NCBI RefSeq assembly: GCF_027587205.1
Contig: NZ_JAPDOD010000005.1
Coordinates: forward strand, 1-64,000
DNA length: 64,000 bases
Direction of reading: 5' to 3'
DNA from: Solirubrobacter ginsenosidimutans
GTDB taxonomy: Bacteria; Actinomycetota; Thermoleophilia; Solirubrobacterales; Solirubrobacteraceae
A model generated the notes under the pieces. It ran no database searches. It saw only the letters and a list, made by a program, of their open reading frames with translations, and was not told the origin of the DNA. Shown one piece after another: positions 51,301 to 59,323 of this stretch. The translations under genes and the position numbers were made by a program. The stretch's first letter is position 1. Each line of letters begins with the position of its first letter.

Positions 51301-51678
51301 GTACTCGAAGAACTCCTCGAACTGGTCGAGGACCACGAGCAGCATTCCCTCCGCCGATTCGGACCGGCGCTCGAGCGCGTCGAGGAGCCCGTCGCCCCCG
51401 ACGCCGAGCGCACGCGGCAGCTCGACGTTGGGGTCCCCGCTCCAGCTGCTGAAGATGAACGGGACCAGCCGCGACGCGGGCGCGGCGGCCAGCCGCGTCA
51501 CGACACCGGCGCGCAGGAGCGAGCTCTTGCCGACGCCGCTGCGGGCGTAGAGGAGCGTGAACCGCGACGCCTGCAGGTTCGCGATGATCCGCTTGCGTTC
51601 GGCGTCGCGCCCGAAGAACCGGTCCGCGTCCGCTTCGTTGAACGGGGCGAGGCCGACGTATGGAGGCGCGCCGGTCAC
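48343..51678 (-). CDS. nSTAND-type NTPase with transmembrane helix and WD40 propeller
   Basis: 1111 residues from a GTG at 51678 that overlaps the TIR-SIR2 stop (GTGA). The N-terminus has the nSTAND1 signature [27 protein letters not shown], Walker [12 protein letters not shown] (Lys51), Walker [16 protein letters not shown], and sensor-type [36 protein letters not shown] winged-helix region leads to one membrane helix near residue 435 ([21 protein letters not shown]). About 600 residues of WD40-like repeats follow ([49 protein letters not shown]), likely two propellers. Such proteins sense through the WD40 part and signal by ATP-driven assembly. Its partner encodes two candidate NAD-cleaving domains. 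Confidence 0.92.
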   Translation of the reverse strand: MTGAPPYVGLAPFNEADADRFFGRDAERKRIIANLQASRFTLLYARSGVGKSSLLRAGVVTRLAAAPASRLVPFIFSSWSGDPNVELPRALGVGGDGLLDALERRSESAEGMLLVVLDQFEEFFEYHQGTLSGARFADDLARCVQRSDLRAHVLVSIREDAYSRLGDEFKGRLPNVYSNYLHLDDLDERGARAAIEEPLKRAGDGASIEPALVDRVLDDVRRGEGANGDARYETAHLQYVLRRLWDEEAGRGSAVLRLATLEALGGSGAIFERHFDEAVAGLGAVEQDALAKAFRFLVTSAGTKRAESATDLADLTGEPLPVVERALEHLREARILTPVAADGQTRYELAHDLLAVPALEWRREREKAREFRTLRRIVTGLACVAAILAGLIVWALLERASAGRQADRARAQALVAESANELSVDPEQSLELARRAWLSSNTPEAENALRRALGTSLVRDRLAVGTTWRGAISQDGAVVVNEGPGGIRAWRGLQSRAPAMHLGAAGPVLSADGTVVAGIATDGDVEVARTDGAGTPVRIAGASAPAISDDGRYVAALEGGDAVVVDASSGAVLARTPVAITSQAVLAFDPSDGRRVLAADCAGGPLTDWQWRDERARTLPGRVRVETRIMRGGDPACLLRVSPDGTRAAWADAAGSAGVWDLTRGRRIGPDLAEGQAIDDLAWDARGQQLAIAAGKVATVVDRSGQTVWETPEQVDFVTSVAFNRPDGDLLATASRDGVARVWDVRSGAMIADLHGHTDEVADAAFTASGRDVVTLSLDGSVRSWQVVQGRIFRRDDWVLDAAFSPDGKRIATATADGDARVQPVEGGGRSIVIRPVFPSQTMNSITFDPAGRRVAVVGGHDAQSGQIVVADAGTGQIQQELLPVGRAVLSAAFSPDGQWLVTTSTAAPPALWRLANFRDVGDSQPTATLRIPPGVAVARAEFSPDGRSIVTAGNDGVARVYAVATRRQTRSIATSGLMNGATFSPDGRRILTYGSDFTGRIWDARTGRRLAVLSGHSSWISRGAFSADGRTVVTGSADQTTRVWDARTGRLLSSQRMHGGSVNSVAFSPDGRTILSSGDDHTARLYSCATCAPVQDLVRLARDRIVSRGG

Positions 51679-53207
51679 CCGCGCAGGAGCTGCTGGAGGT
51701 CGGCCAGGTAGTCGACCGGCGACGCGTCGAAGCGCTCGACCTCGAGCGTCCGCCAGAAGTCGTCGTCGAGCTCGTCGGTGCCCGCCTGCACCGCCCACGA
51801 CGTCGCGCCAGGCCCGCCGTCGTGCCAGACGCGGCGCAGGAAGACCCGCAGGCTCCACTCGCGCACGCCGTACCCGAGGAACAGGAAGTGGCTCTCGCGC
51901 AGCTTGTTCAGCAGCTGCGCCGGGACGAGGTTCTCGGCCGGGCTCTCGCTCAAGAAGCCGATGTAGTCGTCCTCCGTGACGAGGAACCCGGTCGGAACCT
52001 TCAGCCCGGGCGGCGCGTCGTGCACGGCGCCGCCGTGGACCTTGAGGATGATCGTGCGAGACAGGTCGCCGTAGTCGTCGATGGGGAACTCGACGTACTC
52101 GTTCGGGCGGGCGATCGGCTCGATCGCGCGGTCCTCGACGTCATACCAGGGGATGTGCAGGAAGCGCCCGCGGTCGTTGCCGGAGGCGATGCAGACCGCG
52201 AGGTCGAACGGCTCGCCGGCGCGCTCGAACGCGCGCTCCAGCCCCGTGTCATAGGTCGTCGTCACCAGCAGGGGGAAGCTCTCGCACTCCGCCGCCCGGA
52301 GCAGTGCGGGCCACCGCGCGAGCGCATGGTGGATCGGGCTCGGCTCGACCGGCGTGTTGAGCAGGAGGTCGCGCAGCGCCCGCTCGAGCGGCTTGGGCCC
52401 CTCGGTCGCGAGCACCTGCTGCGCGACCTCGGCGAGGTCCGCCGACTGGGATTCGCGCCCGAACCGCTCGGAGAGCGCGCGGGCGAGCTCGCTCGCGTTG
52501 GGCAGCCGACCCGAGCCGGGAACCCACGTCTCCGCCTGGGCGGGCGAGTACACGCCGGCGCCGATCACGGGAACGAGCATGCCGCGCGACAGGGCCTTGG
52601 CGATCCGGCGATAGTGGCTCTCGGGCGGGCCGCCCGCCCTCGGCTCCCACTCCTCGGCGGGCGCCGTGAGAGCCGCGGGCGCCGGCGCCTCGACGGGCGG
52701 CGGGACGGCCAGCGCGTCGACGAGTGCCTCGAGATCGCGCTCCCACGTGGCGTGGCGCAAGGTGACGGCGTTGTACGTGGTGATCGGCCTGAACGGCCGC
52801 GGCAGTACGTCCCGCGCGGGCAGCGCGGCGTCGTCCACCAGGACCGGCACCACGCGTCCGCCGCTGCGCAGCGCCGCCTCGATCTCGGTCCGGACGACGT
52901 CTTCCTCCTCCGGCTGGAGCACCCGCCGCCGCCCGCGCTCGTCGGCGATCGCCACCCACTGCGGCCCGATCACCGCGACGATCACGTCCGACGCATTCAC
53001 ACGCTCCGTGATGTCCCGGTGCCAATCGGTCCCCGCACGCAGGTCGCGGGTGTCGAAGAAGACGTTCTCGGCCCCGAACCGGGCCGTCAGCGCGTCGGCG
53101 ATCTGCCGCGCGGCCGAGGGGCTGTCGGACCGCCGATAGCTGACGAAGCACCTCGGCCCGGTCGGCGCGGTGGGCGGTTGCCCCAGGTCGGTACTCGCAA
53201 CGCTCAA
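51675..53207 (-). CDS. TIR-SIR2 fusion protein, candidate NAD+-degrading effector
   Basis: 510 residues from a TTG at 53207 with GGGA upstream; the frame extends to an ATG at 53321, but that overlaps the divergent gene's start. Residues 18-160 are a TIR domain (CFVSYRRSDSPSAARQIADAL, FFDTRDLRAGTDWHRDI, candidate catalytic Glu108 in VVRTEIEAAL). Residues about 195-505 are a SIR2-like domain (LVPVIGAGVYSP, LLVTTTYDTGLERAF, ILKVHGGAVHD with the candidate catalytic His, HFLFLGYGVREWSLRVFLRRVW). Both domain types cleave NAD+ in known bacterial immune proteins. GTGA coupling to the STAND-WD40 gene suggests a sensor plus effector pair. Activity is inferred. Confidence 0.9.
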   Translation of the reverse strand: MSVASTDLGQPPTAPTGPRCFVSYRRSDSPSAARQIADALTARFGAENVFFDTRDLRAGTDWHRDITERVNASDVIVAVIGPQWVAIADERGRRRVLQPEEEDVVRTEIEAALRSGGRVVPVLVDDAALPARDVLPRPFRPITTYNAVTLRHATWERDLEALVDALAVPPPVEAPAPAALTAPAEEWEPRAGGPPESHYRRIAKALSRGMLVPVIGAGVYSPAQAETWVPGSGRLPNASELARALSERFGRESQSADLAEVAQQVLATEGPKPLERALRDLLLNTPVEPSPIHHALARWPALLRAAECESFPLLVTTTYDTGLERAFERAGEPFDLAVCIASGNDRGRFLHIPWYDVEDRAIEPIARPNEYVEFPIDDYGDLSRTIILKVHGGAVHDAPPGLKVPTGFLVTEDDYIGFLSESPAENLVPAQLLNKLRESHFLFLGYGVREWSLRVFLRRVWHDGGPGATSWAVQAGTDELDDDFWRTLEVERFDASPVDYLADLQQLLRG

Positions 53208-53319
53208 GACGAATCCCGCGTTGAGTCTCCCTCCAACCGCGGCCGCAATGCAAGCGGGGGCACGTTTCGCACCAATGGGGTTGCGCTGCGTGGGTGGGTC
53301 AGCAATATTACCGGCGCCC

Positions 53320-54870
53320 ATGGTTCAGAGATCCCTCATCGCCGCGCTCGCGGCACTGTTGCTCGTGCCCGCCGCCGCGCAGGCCGCCACCGTTTCGGTG
53401 CATGACGGCGTGCTGCACGTCGCCGGCACGGCCGGGAGCGAGCGGATCATGTTCGACCAGCTCAACGGCGGCAGCATCTCGGTCTGGAACATGGGGATCG
53501 ACGACGATCTGGCCGCGGGCTCCGGCTGCATCCAGACGTCCCCGTCGCAGGCGCAATGCGCACCGGACGGCATCGAGCGCACGCTGGTCGAGCTCGGCGG
53601 CGGGGACGACGAATACCTCCCCGGCCGGTTCACGATCCCCACGCGGGTCGAGGGCGGTGCAGGCGACGACACGCTTGCCGACGACACCGGCGTCGACGAG
53701 CTCTATGGCGGCGAGGGCGACGACGTGCTGTGGATGGACGCCGGTCCCGATGCTGACCCCGATGTGCTCTACGGCGGGCCCGGCTACGACCAGGCGAGCT
53801 ACGGCCAGTTCCGCGGCGACGGCGGGATCGGGGTGCGGCTCAGCATCGACGGCGTCGCCAACGACGGCGTGCCCGGCGAGGGCGACGACATCCACACCGA
53901 CATCGAAGCGCTCAACGGCGGCTACGACGACGACGTCCTGATCGGCACGCCCGGCGACAACGAGCTCGACGGCCGCAGCGGGCACGACGTCCTCTACGGC
54001 CTCGGTGGCGACGACCTGTTGCGGGGCGGCGAGGACACCGATCAGCTGTACGGCGGCGAAGGGTTCGACGTCGCCGACTACTCCTGGGAGTGGGACCCGG
54101 TGGTCGTCACGCTCGACGGGCAGGCCAACGATGGCACCAGCGGCGAGAACGATCTCGTCAGCGGCGACATCGAAGGCGCGGTCGGGGGCTACGGCGACGA
54201 CGTGTTGACCGGCAACGCGGGCGATGGGCTGCTCGCCGGCCTCGAGGGCGACGACCGGATCGTCGATCCGGGCGGCGAGGACCTGCTCGAGGGCGACGAC
54301 GGCGACGACGAGATCGAGGCTGCCGACGGCGCCGCCGACGGCGTGCTCTGCGGCGACGGTTTCGACGCGGTGTGGCGCGACCCGGGGGACGAGGTCGACG
54401 GCGACTGCGAGCGGGTGACGGCCGGCCGGCGCTCGGTCACCCCGACCCCGACCCCGACACCCACGCCGACCGCCACCGCGACCGCGACGCCGACCGCCGG
54501 CCCGGTGCGGAACACGGTGTTCCCGACGCGCCGACCGCGCCCGGCGCAAGCGCCCGACGTCACGCCGCCCACCGCGACGGTGCTGCAGAGCACGGGCCGG
54601 GCTCGCGCGGCCACGCTGCGGCGCAGCGGCCTGCTGTTGACCGTGCGCTGCAACGAGATCTGCCGCGCGAGCGCCGAGATCACCGGGAGCCGTGGCACGG
54701 TCGCGAGCGGCGCGCGTCCCGGGCTGAGCTTCCAGGAGCGGCGGATGCGGGTCCGGCTCAGCGCGGCCGGCAAGCGCGCGCTGCGCCCTGGCCGCTATCA
54801 GCTGAAGGTCACGCTCACCGATCGCGCCGGCAACAAGACCACGATCGTCCGCCCGCTGCGCGTGAAGTGA
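53320..54870 (+). CDS. Secreted RTX-type calcium-binding repeat protein
   Basis: 516 residues from the ATG at 53320; signal peptide SLIAALAALLLVPAAAQAA. Many hemolysin-type repeats occur in residues 110-370 (GGAGDDTLADDTGVDELYGGEGDDVLWMD, LIGTPGDNELDGRSGHDVLYGLGGDDLLRGGEDTDQLYGGEG). A Thr-Pro-rich linker (TPTPTPTPTPTATATATPT) and a C-terminal Ig-like domain (LLLTVRCNEICRASAEITG, GRYQLKVTLTDRAGNKTTIV) follow. Probably surface or extracellular; calcium binding is expected. It is divergent from the TIR-SIR2 gene across about 110 bp. Its stop directly abuts the stop of the convergent sigma gene. Confidence 0.9.
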   Translation: MVQRSLIAALAALLLVPAAAQAATVSVHDGVLHVAGTAGSERIMFDQLNGGSISVWNMGIDDDLAAGSGCIQTSPSQAQCAPDGIERTLVELGGGDDEYLPGRFTIPTRVEGGAGDDTLADDTGVDELYGGEGDDVLWMDAGPDADPDVLYGGPGYDQASYGQFRGDGGIGVRLSIDGVANDGVPGEGDDIHTDIEALNGGYDDDVLIGTPGDNELDGRSGHDVLYGLGGDDLLRGGEDTDQLYGGEGFDVADYSWEWDPVVVTLDGQANDGTSGENDLVSGDIEGAVGGYGDDVLTGNAGDGLLAGLEGDDRIVDPGGEDLLEGDDGDDEIEAADGAADGVLCGDGFDAVWRDPGDEVDGDCERVTAGRRSVTPTPTPTPTPTATATATPTAGPVRNTVFPTRRPRPAQAPDVTPPTATVLQSTGRARAATLRRSGLLLTVRCNEICRASAEITGSRGTVASGARPGLSFQERRMRVRLSAAGKRALRPGRYQLKVTLTDRAGNKTTIVRPLRVK

Positions 54871-55872
54871 TCACCGGCTCGGCAGCGTGCGCGGCAGGCC
54901 GAACCAGCCGAGCACATTGCTCTCGAAGCGCGTCATCGCGCAGACCCGCTCGCCGGCGAGCTCCAGGACGAAGAGCCCGGTCCCGTGACGGACGCCGTCG
55001 GGGCCGTGGACGTAGGCCCCGAACGCCGGCTGGCCGTTGGCTCGCGTCGGCACGAGCTCGAAGGTCCGCCCCGAGCCGAGGATGCCGGCGCAGAAGCGGG
55101 CCGCGGGCTCGCGGCCTTCGTATTCGAGTGGCATCGGCGGCATCGAGACGAAGACGTCGTCGGTCAGCAGGGCGACGAGCGCGTCGAGATCGGCGGACTC
55201 GTACGCGCTGACGAACTTCGCCGTGATCGCCTGTTCGGCGGGTGAGTCGGCGGCCGGAGCCGGCTCGGAGGCCTGCCGGCGCTGGAGGCCGGCGCGGGCG
55301 CGCTTGAGGGCGCTCGTGACCGATTCGAGCGTCGTGTCCAGCATCTCGGCGACCTCCTTGGCGTGGAAGCCGAGGACGTCGCGCAGGATCAGGACGGCGA
55401 GCTGGCGGGGCGGCAGGACCTGCAGGGCGGTGACGAAGGCCAGCGAGATCGACTCGGTCTGCTCGTAGCGGGCTTCCGGGCCGAGCGGCACGTCGCCCAG
55501 GAGCGCGTCAGGAAACGGCTGCAGCCACACGACCTCGCCCAGCCGGGTCGGCTCGGGCGGTTGCATCCCGGGGATGTCCCACACCTTGGGGACCCGCCGG
55601 CTCGCCGTCCGTCGCGCGTTGAGGCACTGGTTCGTGGCGATCTTGTACAGCCAGGTGCGCAGCGAGGCGCGCCCCTCGAACCCGTCGAGGCCGCGCCAGG
55701 CGGTGAGCAGCGTGTCCTGCACGGCGTCCTCGGCGTCCTGGAAGGACCCGAGCATCCGGTAGCAGTGCACCTGCAGCTCGCGCACATGCGGCTGGGTCAT
55801 GGCGCGGAAGGCGTCGTCGTCCCCCGCGCGCGCCCTGGACAGCAGATCGATCGTCACTGGTTCGGATTCCAT
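54871..55872 (-). CDS. ECF sigma factor with C-terminal SnoaL-like domain
   Basis: 333 residues. Sigma region 2: ELQVHCYRMLGSFQDAEDAVQDTLLTAWRGLDGFEGRASLRTWLYKIATNQCLNARR. Region 4: VLPPRQLAVLILRDVLGFHAKEVAEMLDTTLESVTSALKRARAGLQRR. A SnoaL-like C-terminal domain follows (ITAKFVSAYESADLDALVALLTDDVFVSMPPMPLEYEGREPAARF). This is the SigG/SigJ-like type, in which the fused domain replaces an anti-sigma factor. It is divergent from the SDR/DUF4188/cupin operon across a large palindrome, so it probably drives that operon. Confidence 0.92.
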   Translation of the reverse strand: MESEPVTIDLLSRARAGDDDAFRAMTQPHVRELQVHCYRMLGSFQDAEDAVQDTLLTAWRGLDGFEGRASLRTWLYKIATNQCLNARRTASRRVPKVWDIPGMQPPEPTRLGEVVWLQPFPDALLGDVPLGPEARYEQTESISLAFVTALQVLPPRQLAVLILRDVLGFHAKEVAEMLDTTLESVTSALKRARAGLQRRQASEPAPAADSPAEQAITAKFVSAYESADLDALVALLTDDVFVSMPPMPLEYEGREPAARFCAGILGSGRTFELVPTRANGQPAFGAYVHGPDGVRHGTGLFVLELAGERVCAMTRFESNVLGWFGLPRTLPSR

Positions 55873-55879
55873 TGTGGGT

Positions 55880-55939
55880 TAGACACCGGCCGGAGGCCGA
55901 ACTGGGCGGCCGCCCAGTTTCACGTTGCCCCGGTGTCTA
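55880..55939. promoter_or_regulatory. Nested palindromic operator between sigma gene and SDR operon
   Basis: A perfect 20-nt palindrome AACTGGGCGGCCGCCCAGTT (55900-55919) is flanked by the 10-bp inverted pair TAGACACCGG (55880-55889) and CCGGTGTCTA (55930-55939). Both dyads share the same axis at 55909/55910, so the whole 60-bp region is symmetric apart from two 10-bp spacers. The outer pair may also be two divergent sigma-factor promoter elements. Confidence 0.65.
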
Positions 55940-55973
55940 CCGGCATCGTCAACTCTCCGAAAGGAACCCGGCG

Positions 55974-56741
55974 ATGCTGAAGGACAAGGTCGTTGTGATC
56001 TATGGAGCGGGAGGTGCGATCGGCGGCGCGGTCGCCCGCGCCGCCGCGAACGAGGGAGCCAGGCTCTTCCTCACCGGTCGCGGGTTGGCGCCCGTCGCGG
56101 CGGTGGCCGAGGAGATCGGCGCGCACGCCGCGGAGGTCGATGCGCTCGACGAGCGGGCCGTCGACGAGCACCTGCAGTCGGTGATCGACAAGGCGGGTCG
56201 CGTCGACGTCTCGTTCAACGCGGTCGGCATCCCGGATGCCGGCGTCGTCGGCGTGCCGCTGATCGACCTCGACGCGGACCGGTTCTCGCTGCCGATCACG
56301 GCCTACTCGCTGTCGTACTTCCTGACCGCGCGGCTGGCGGCGCGGCGGATGGTCGCGAACGGATCGGGCGTGATCATGACCGTCACCGCGCTCCCCTCGC
56401 GGGCGGGCAGCACGCTGGTGGGTGGCTACGGCCCCGCGCACGCCGCCAAGGAGGCGCTCACCCGCAGCCTCTCCGCCGAGCTCGCGCCGCACGGCATCCG
56501 CGTCGTCGGCCTGCGCCCGCACGGCATCCCGGAGACGCCCTCGATGAAGGAGGTCTTCGAGCTCAAGGGAGCCGGGCTGACCTGGGAGCAGTTCCAGGGC
56601 TACCTCGCGAGCACGACCCACCCGCGACGGGTCATGACGCTCGCGGAAGTCGCCGACGTCGCCGTCTTCATGGCCTCCGACAAGGCGAGCGGGATGACAG
56701 GATCGACCGTCAACCTCACAATGGGAAGCCTGGACGACTAA
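55974..56741 (+). CDS. Short-chain dehydrogenase/reductase-like protein with altered active site
   Basis: 255 residues from the ATG at 55974 with AAAGGA upstream. Rossmann nucleotide motif VVIYGAGGAIGGAVA (a TGxxxGxG variant), NAVGIPDAG in place of the usual NNAG. The active-site segment reads GGYGPAHAAKEALTRSLSAELAPHGIRV: the Tyr is kept, but the catalytic Lys four residues on is His. The conserved Ser region is TVTALPSRAG. The C-terminus is normal for SDRs (VAVFMASDKASGMTGSTVNLTMG). It may be an atypical dehydrogenase or a non-catalytic binding protein. First gene of a probable operon with DUF4188 and cupin genes. Confidence 0.88.
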   Translation: MLKDKVVVIYGAGGAIGGAVARAAANEGARLFLTGRGLAPVAAVAEEIGAHAAEVDALDERAVDEHLQSVIDKAGRVDVSFNAVGIPDAGVVGVPLIDLDADRFSLPITAYSLSYFLTARLAARRMVANGSGVIMTVTALPSRAGSTLVGGYGPAHAAKEALTRSLSAELAPHGIRVVGLRPHGIPETPSMKEVFELKGAGLTWEQFQGYLASTTHPRRVMTLAEVADVAVFMASDKASGMTGSTVNLTMGSLDD

Positions 56742-56755
56742 CGGACAGCGAGGTG

Positions 56756-57238
56756 ATGACTGTGGGCGACGTGGCCGGCAGGCGGATGACGGTGGACATC
56801 GAAGGCGACTTCGTCGTCTTCTTGATCGGCGCCGGGTTCAACAGCAAGCTGCACCTCGCTCGCAGTTTCGCCGACCTGGGTGGCCGGCGCGGGATGAAGC
56901 ACATGCTCGACTACCTCGTCGCCCACCCGGAGAAGGGGCTGCTCGCGTACGAGATCGGCATCCCCACGATCGTCCAGTACTGGCGGTCGTTCGAGCAGCT
57001 GGAGGCCTTCGCCAAGGACAAGGACGACCCGCACCTCGACGTCTGGCGCCGGTACTGGCGACGGGTCGGACGCAGCGGCCGCACCGGCATCTGGCACGAG
57101 ACGTTCCTCGTCAAGGCGGGGAATTACGAGGCGATCTACGGGAACATGCCGCCGCGCGGCCTGGGCAAGGCCGGGCGGCTCGTGCCCGCGTCGGACGCCG
57201 ACAGCGCCCGCAGCCGGCTCAAGGCGCTGCACGCATGA
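56756..57238 (+). CDS. DUF4188-type protein (monooxygenase/dehydratase-like)
   Basis: 160 residues from the ATG at 56756; GTG at 56762 has better spacing to GAGG and may be the true start. The sequence pattern (DFVVFLIGAGFNSKLHL, GLLAYEIGIPTIVQYWRSFEQLEAFAKDKDDPHLDVWRRYWRRVGRSGRTGIWHETFLVKAGNYEAIYGNMPPRGLGKAG) fits DUF4188, a ferredoxin-like fold related to small heme- or substrate-binding proteins. The conserved His in GIWHETF may be a ligand. Overlaps the cupin gene by 4 bp (ATGA). Confidence 0.83.
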   Translation: MTVGDVAGRRMTVDIEGDFVVFLIGAGFNSKLHLARSFADLGGRRGMKHMLDYLVAHPEKGLLAYEIGIPTIVQYWRSFEQLEAFAKDKDDPHLDVWRRYWRRVGRSGRTGIWHETFLVKAGNYEAIYGNMPPRGLGKAGRLVPASDADSARSRLKALHA

Positions 57239-57810
57239 CGGACGAGGCACGCTTGGAAGACGTCGGCTCGGGCCTGGCGCCCACGAGCCCGGGCTGGTTC
57301 GTGGTCAACGCGGGTGACGCGGCGTGGGTGCGCAACGAGGCGTTCGGTGGGCGCTGCGTGTTCGAGAGCACGCCCCGCGTGCTCGCCGAGCGGCCCGGCG
57401 TCGAGCCCCAGTTCTTCACCGAGACGGGCTTCACGCTCGCCGTGCTGGAGCCCGGCAAGCCGTCGGGCATGTACCACGCCGAGAACACGCAGGAGGACTT
57501 CCTCGTGCTGTCCGGGACTTGCCTGCTGATCGTCGAAGACCAGGAGCGCGAGCTGCGCGCGTTCGACTTCGTGCACCTGCCGCCGGGGACACGGCACACG
57601 TTCGTCGGGACCGGGGACGGGCCGTGCGCGATCTTCATGACCGGGGCGCGGCGCGAGGGCGACACGATCGTCTATCCGCGCTCGGAGACGGCGCTCGAGC
57701 GCGATGCCGGCGTGGCGGCCGAGACGCCGTCACCCGCCGAGGCCTACGCGAGCTACCCGCAGTGGCAGGTGGGCCGCCCCGGCGTTTGGGACCGGCTGCC
57801 GTGGGCTTGA
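57235..57810 (+). CDS. Cupin-domain protein
   Basis: 191 residues. The cupin core is GMYHAENTQEDFLVLSGTCLLIVEDQERELRAFDFVHLPPGTRHTFVG. Candidate metal ligands are His in YHAENTQED, Glu, and His in GTRHTF. The N-terminal half has APTSPGWFVVNAGDAAWVRNEAFGGRCVFE, seen in a family of actinobacterial cupins often found with oxidative enzymes. Cupins range from dioxygenases to sugar isomerases, so the reaction is unassigned. Last gene of the SDR operon; its stop lies next to that of the convergent carboxyltransferase gene. Confidence 0.88.
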   Translation: MTDEARLEDVGSGLAPTSPGWFVVNAGDAAWVRNEAFGGRCVFESTPRVLAERPGVEPQFFTETGFTLAVLEPGKPSGMYHAENTQEDFLVLSGTCLLIVEDQERELRAFDFVHLPPGTRHTFVGTGDGPCAIFMTGARREGDTIVYPRSETALERDAGVAAETPSPAEAYASYPQWQVGRPGVWDRLPWA

Positions 57811-57811
57811 C

Positions 57812-59323
57812 TCACCAGCACATCGGCCATGAGGCCAGCGGGCGGGAGCGCGGCCCGCTCGACGGTCGCGCCGCGGCGCGGTCCAAAGCGGCGCGCAGCA
57901 CGTCGCGCGTGGTGGACGGCTCGATGATCTCGTCGAGGGCCATGACGCCGGCGGCACCGTAGGGCCGGACGTCGCCGGCCACCTGCTCCAGCTCGTCGGT
58001 CGAGACGACGTTGGCGGCCGGGCTCGGGTCCATGAAGGAGATCTCCGCGCCGGGCCACGCGACGAGCAGGTCGGCGTCCATCCCCACGCCGGACATCACG
58101 TGGTTCGCCAGGCCGAAGGACTTGCGCAGGATGACCGCCAACCGCGGGACCGCGGTCATGACCACGGCCTGCTTGAAGAGCATCGCCTTCGAGAGCAGGC
58201 GCTCGTGCTCGACCTGGCGGCCGACCATGAAGCCGGGCGTGTCGTGCAGGAAGATCAGCGGCAGGCCGAACGCGTCGCACAGGCAGATCAGCCGCACCGC
58301 CTTGTCACACGCCTGCGGGGTGAGGATGCCCGCCTGCTGCATCGGCTGGCTCGCGAGCACGCCGACCGGGTGCCCGCCGATCCGCGCCAGGCCGGTGAGC
58401 AGCGTGCGACCGTACAGCGGACCGAGCTCGAACCAGCTGTCGCGATCGAGCACGCGGCGCAGCACCTTGCGCATGTCGTACGCGCGCCGGCGATCGGGCG
58501 GCACGACCGAGCCGACCTCCTCCGGCGCCTCGGGCTCCTCCACCCGCAGCGTCCGCGGCGCGGCCTGCGAGAAATTCGACGGCAGGTAGGAGAGAAAGCG
58601 CGCGACCAGCTCGCACGCCTCGGCCTCGGTCTCGGCGATCCGGTCGATCTGCCCCGTCACGCGGGCGTGGACGTCGGCGCCGCCGAGCTCCTCGGACGTG
58701 ATCGTCTGCCCGGTCGCCGAGCTGATGACGCGCGCCGAGCTCACGGCCAGGCAGCTCCCGCGCACCTGCACCACGAAGTCGCTGACGACCGCGAAGAACG
58801 ACGAGGCGCCGAACGACTCGCCCGTGATCACCGTCGCGAACGGCACCTTGCGCTCGCGCAGGCACGGGTAGACGAGCGGCGCGATCGACGAGAAGCCCTC
58901 GCTGCCCATCATGTCCGGGATCCGCGCGCCGCCGGTCTCGCCGAAGAGCACGATCGGGACGCCCTCGGTGACACCCGCCTCGAAGAGGCGCTTGAGCTTG
59001 CGCCCGCCGACGGTCGAGCTCGACGCGCGCTTGACGGTGACGTCGTCGGAGACCGCGACGACCGGGCGGCCATCGATGCGCCCGAACCCGCCGACCTTCC
59101 CGTCGCCCGGCGTCTTCGCCGCGTCCTCGGGCCTGATCGAACGCGCGAAGGTCCCGACCTCGGAGAAGGAACCGTCGTCGAGCAGCAGGTCGAGCCGCTC
59201 GCGCGCGGTGACGCGCCCGCCGGCGTGCAACGCGGCGACGCGCTCCGCGCCGCCCATGTCCTCGCGGATCGCCTGGGTGCGCCCGCGCAGCGCGTCGAGG
59301 GGATCGACCGGCTCAGCGGCCAC
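57812..59323 (-). CDS. Acyl-CoA carboxylase carboxyltransferase (beta) subunit
   Basis: About 503 residues from the GTG at 59323 (GTG at 59338 also possible); this start fits the family N-terminus DPLDALRGRTQAIREDMGG. Crotonase-fold halves: N domain with ETGGARIPDMMGSEGFSS, C domain with LHDTPGFMVGRQVEHERLLSKAMLF and GLANHVMSGVGMDADLLVAWPGAEISFMDP. It transfers a carboxyl group from carboxybiotin to an acyl-CoA (propionyl-, methylcrotonyl- or geranyl-CoA type). No biotin carboxylase subunit is in the window. The gene overlaps the enoyl-CoA hydratase by 11 bp. Confidence 0.92.
   Translation of the reverse strand: MAAEPVDPLDALRGRTQAIREDMGGAERVAALHAGGRVTARERLDLLLDDGSFSEVGTFARSIRPEDAAKTPGDGKVGGFGRIDGRPVVAVSDDVTVKRASSSTVGGRKLKRLFEAGVTEGVPIVLFGETGGARIPDMMGSEGFSSIAPLVYPCLRERKVPFATVITGESFGASSFFAVVSDFVVQVRGSCLAVSSARVISSATGQTITSEELGGADVHARVTGQIDRIAETEAEACELVARFLSYLPSNFSQAAPRTLRVEEPEAPEEVGSVVPPDRRRAYDMRKVLRRVLDRDSWFELGPLYGRTLLTGLARIGGHPVGVLASQPMQQAGILTPQACDKAVRLICLCDAFGLPLIFLHDTPGFMVGRQVEHERLLSKAMLFKQAVVMTAVPRLAVILRKSFGLANHVMSGVGMDADLLVAWPGAEISFMDPSPAANVVSTDELEQVAGDVRPYGAAGVMALDEIIEPSTTRDVLRAALDRAAARPSSGPRSRPLASWPMCW

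Noticed and set aside
53208..53321. ATG at 53321 as the TIR-SIR2 start
   Set aside because: It would overlap the start of the divergent RTX gene and adds 38 residues before the TIR domain without family similarity; the TTG at 53207 is preferred.
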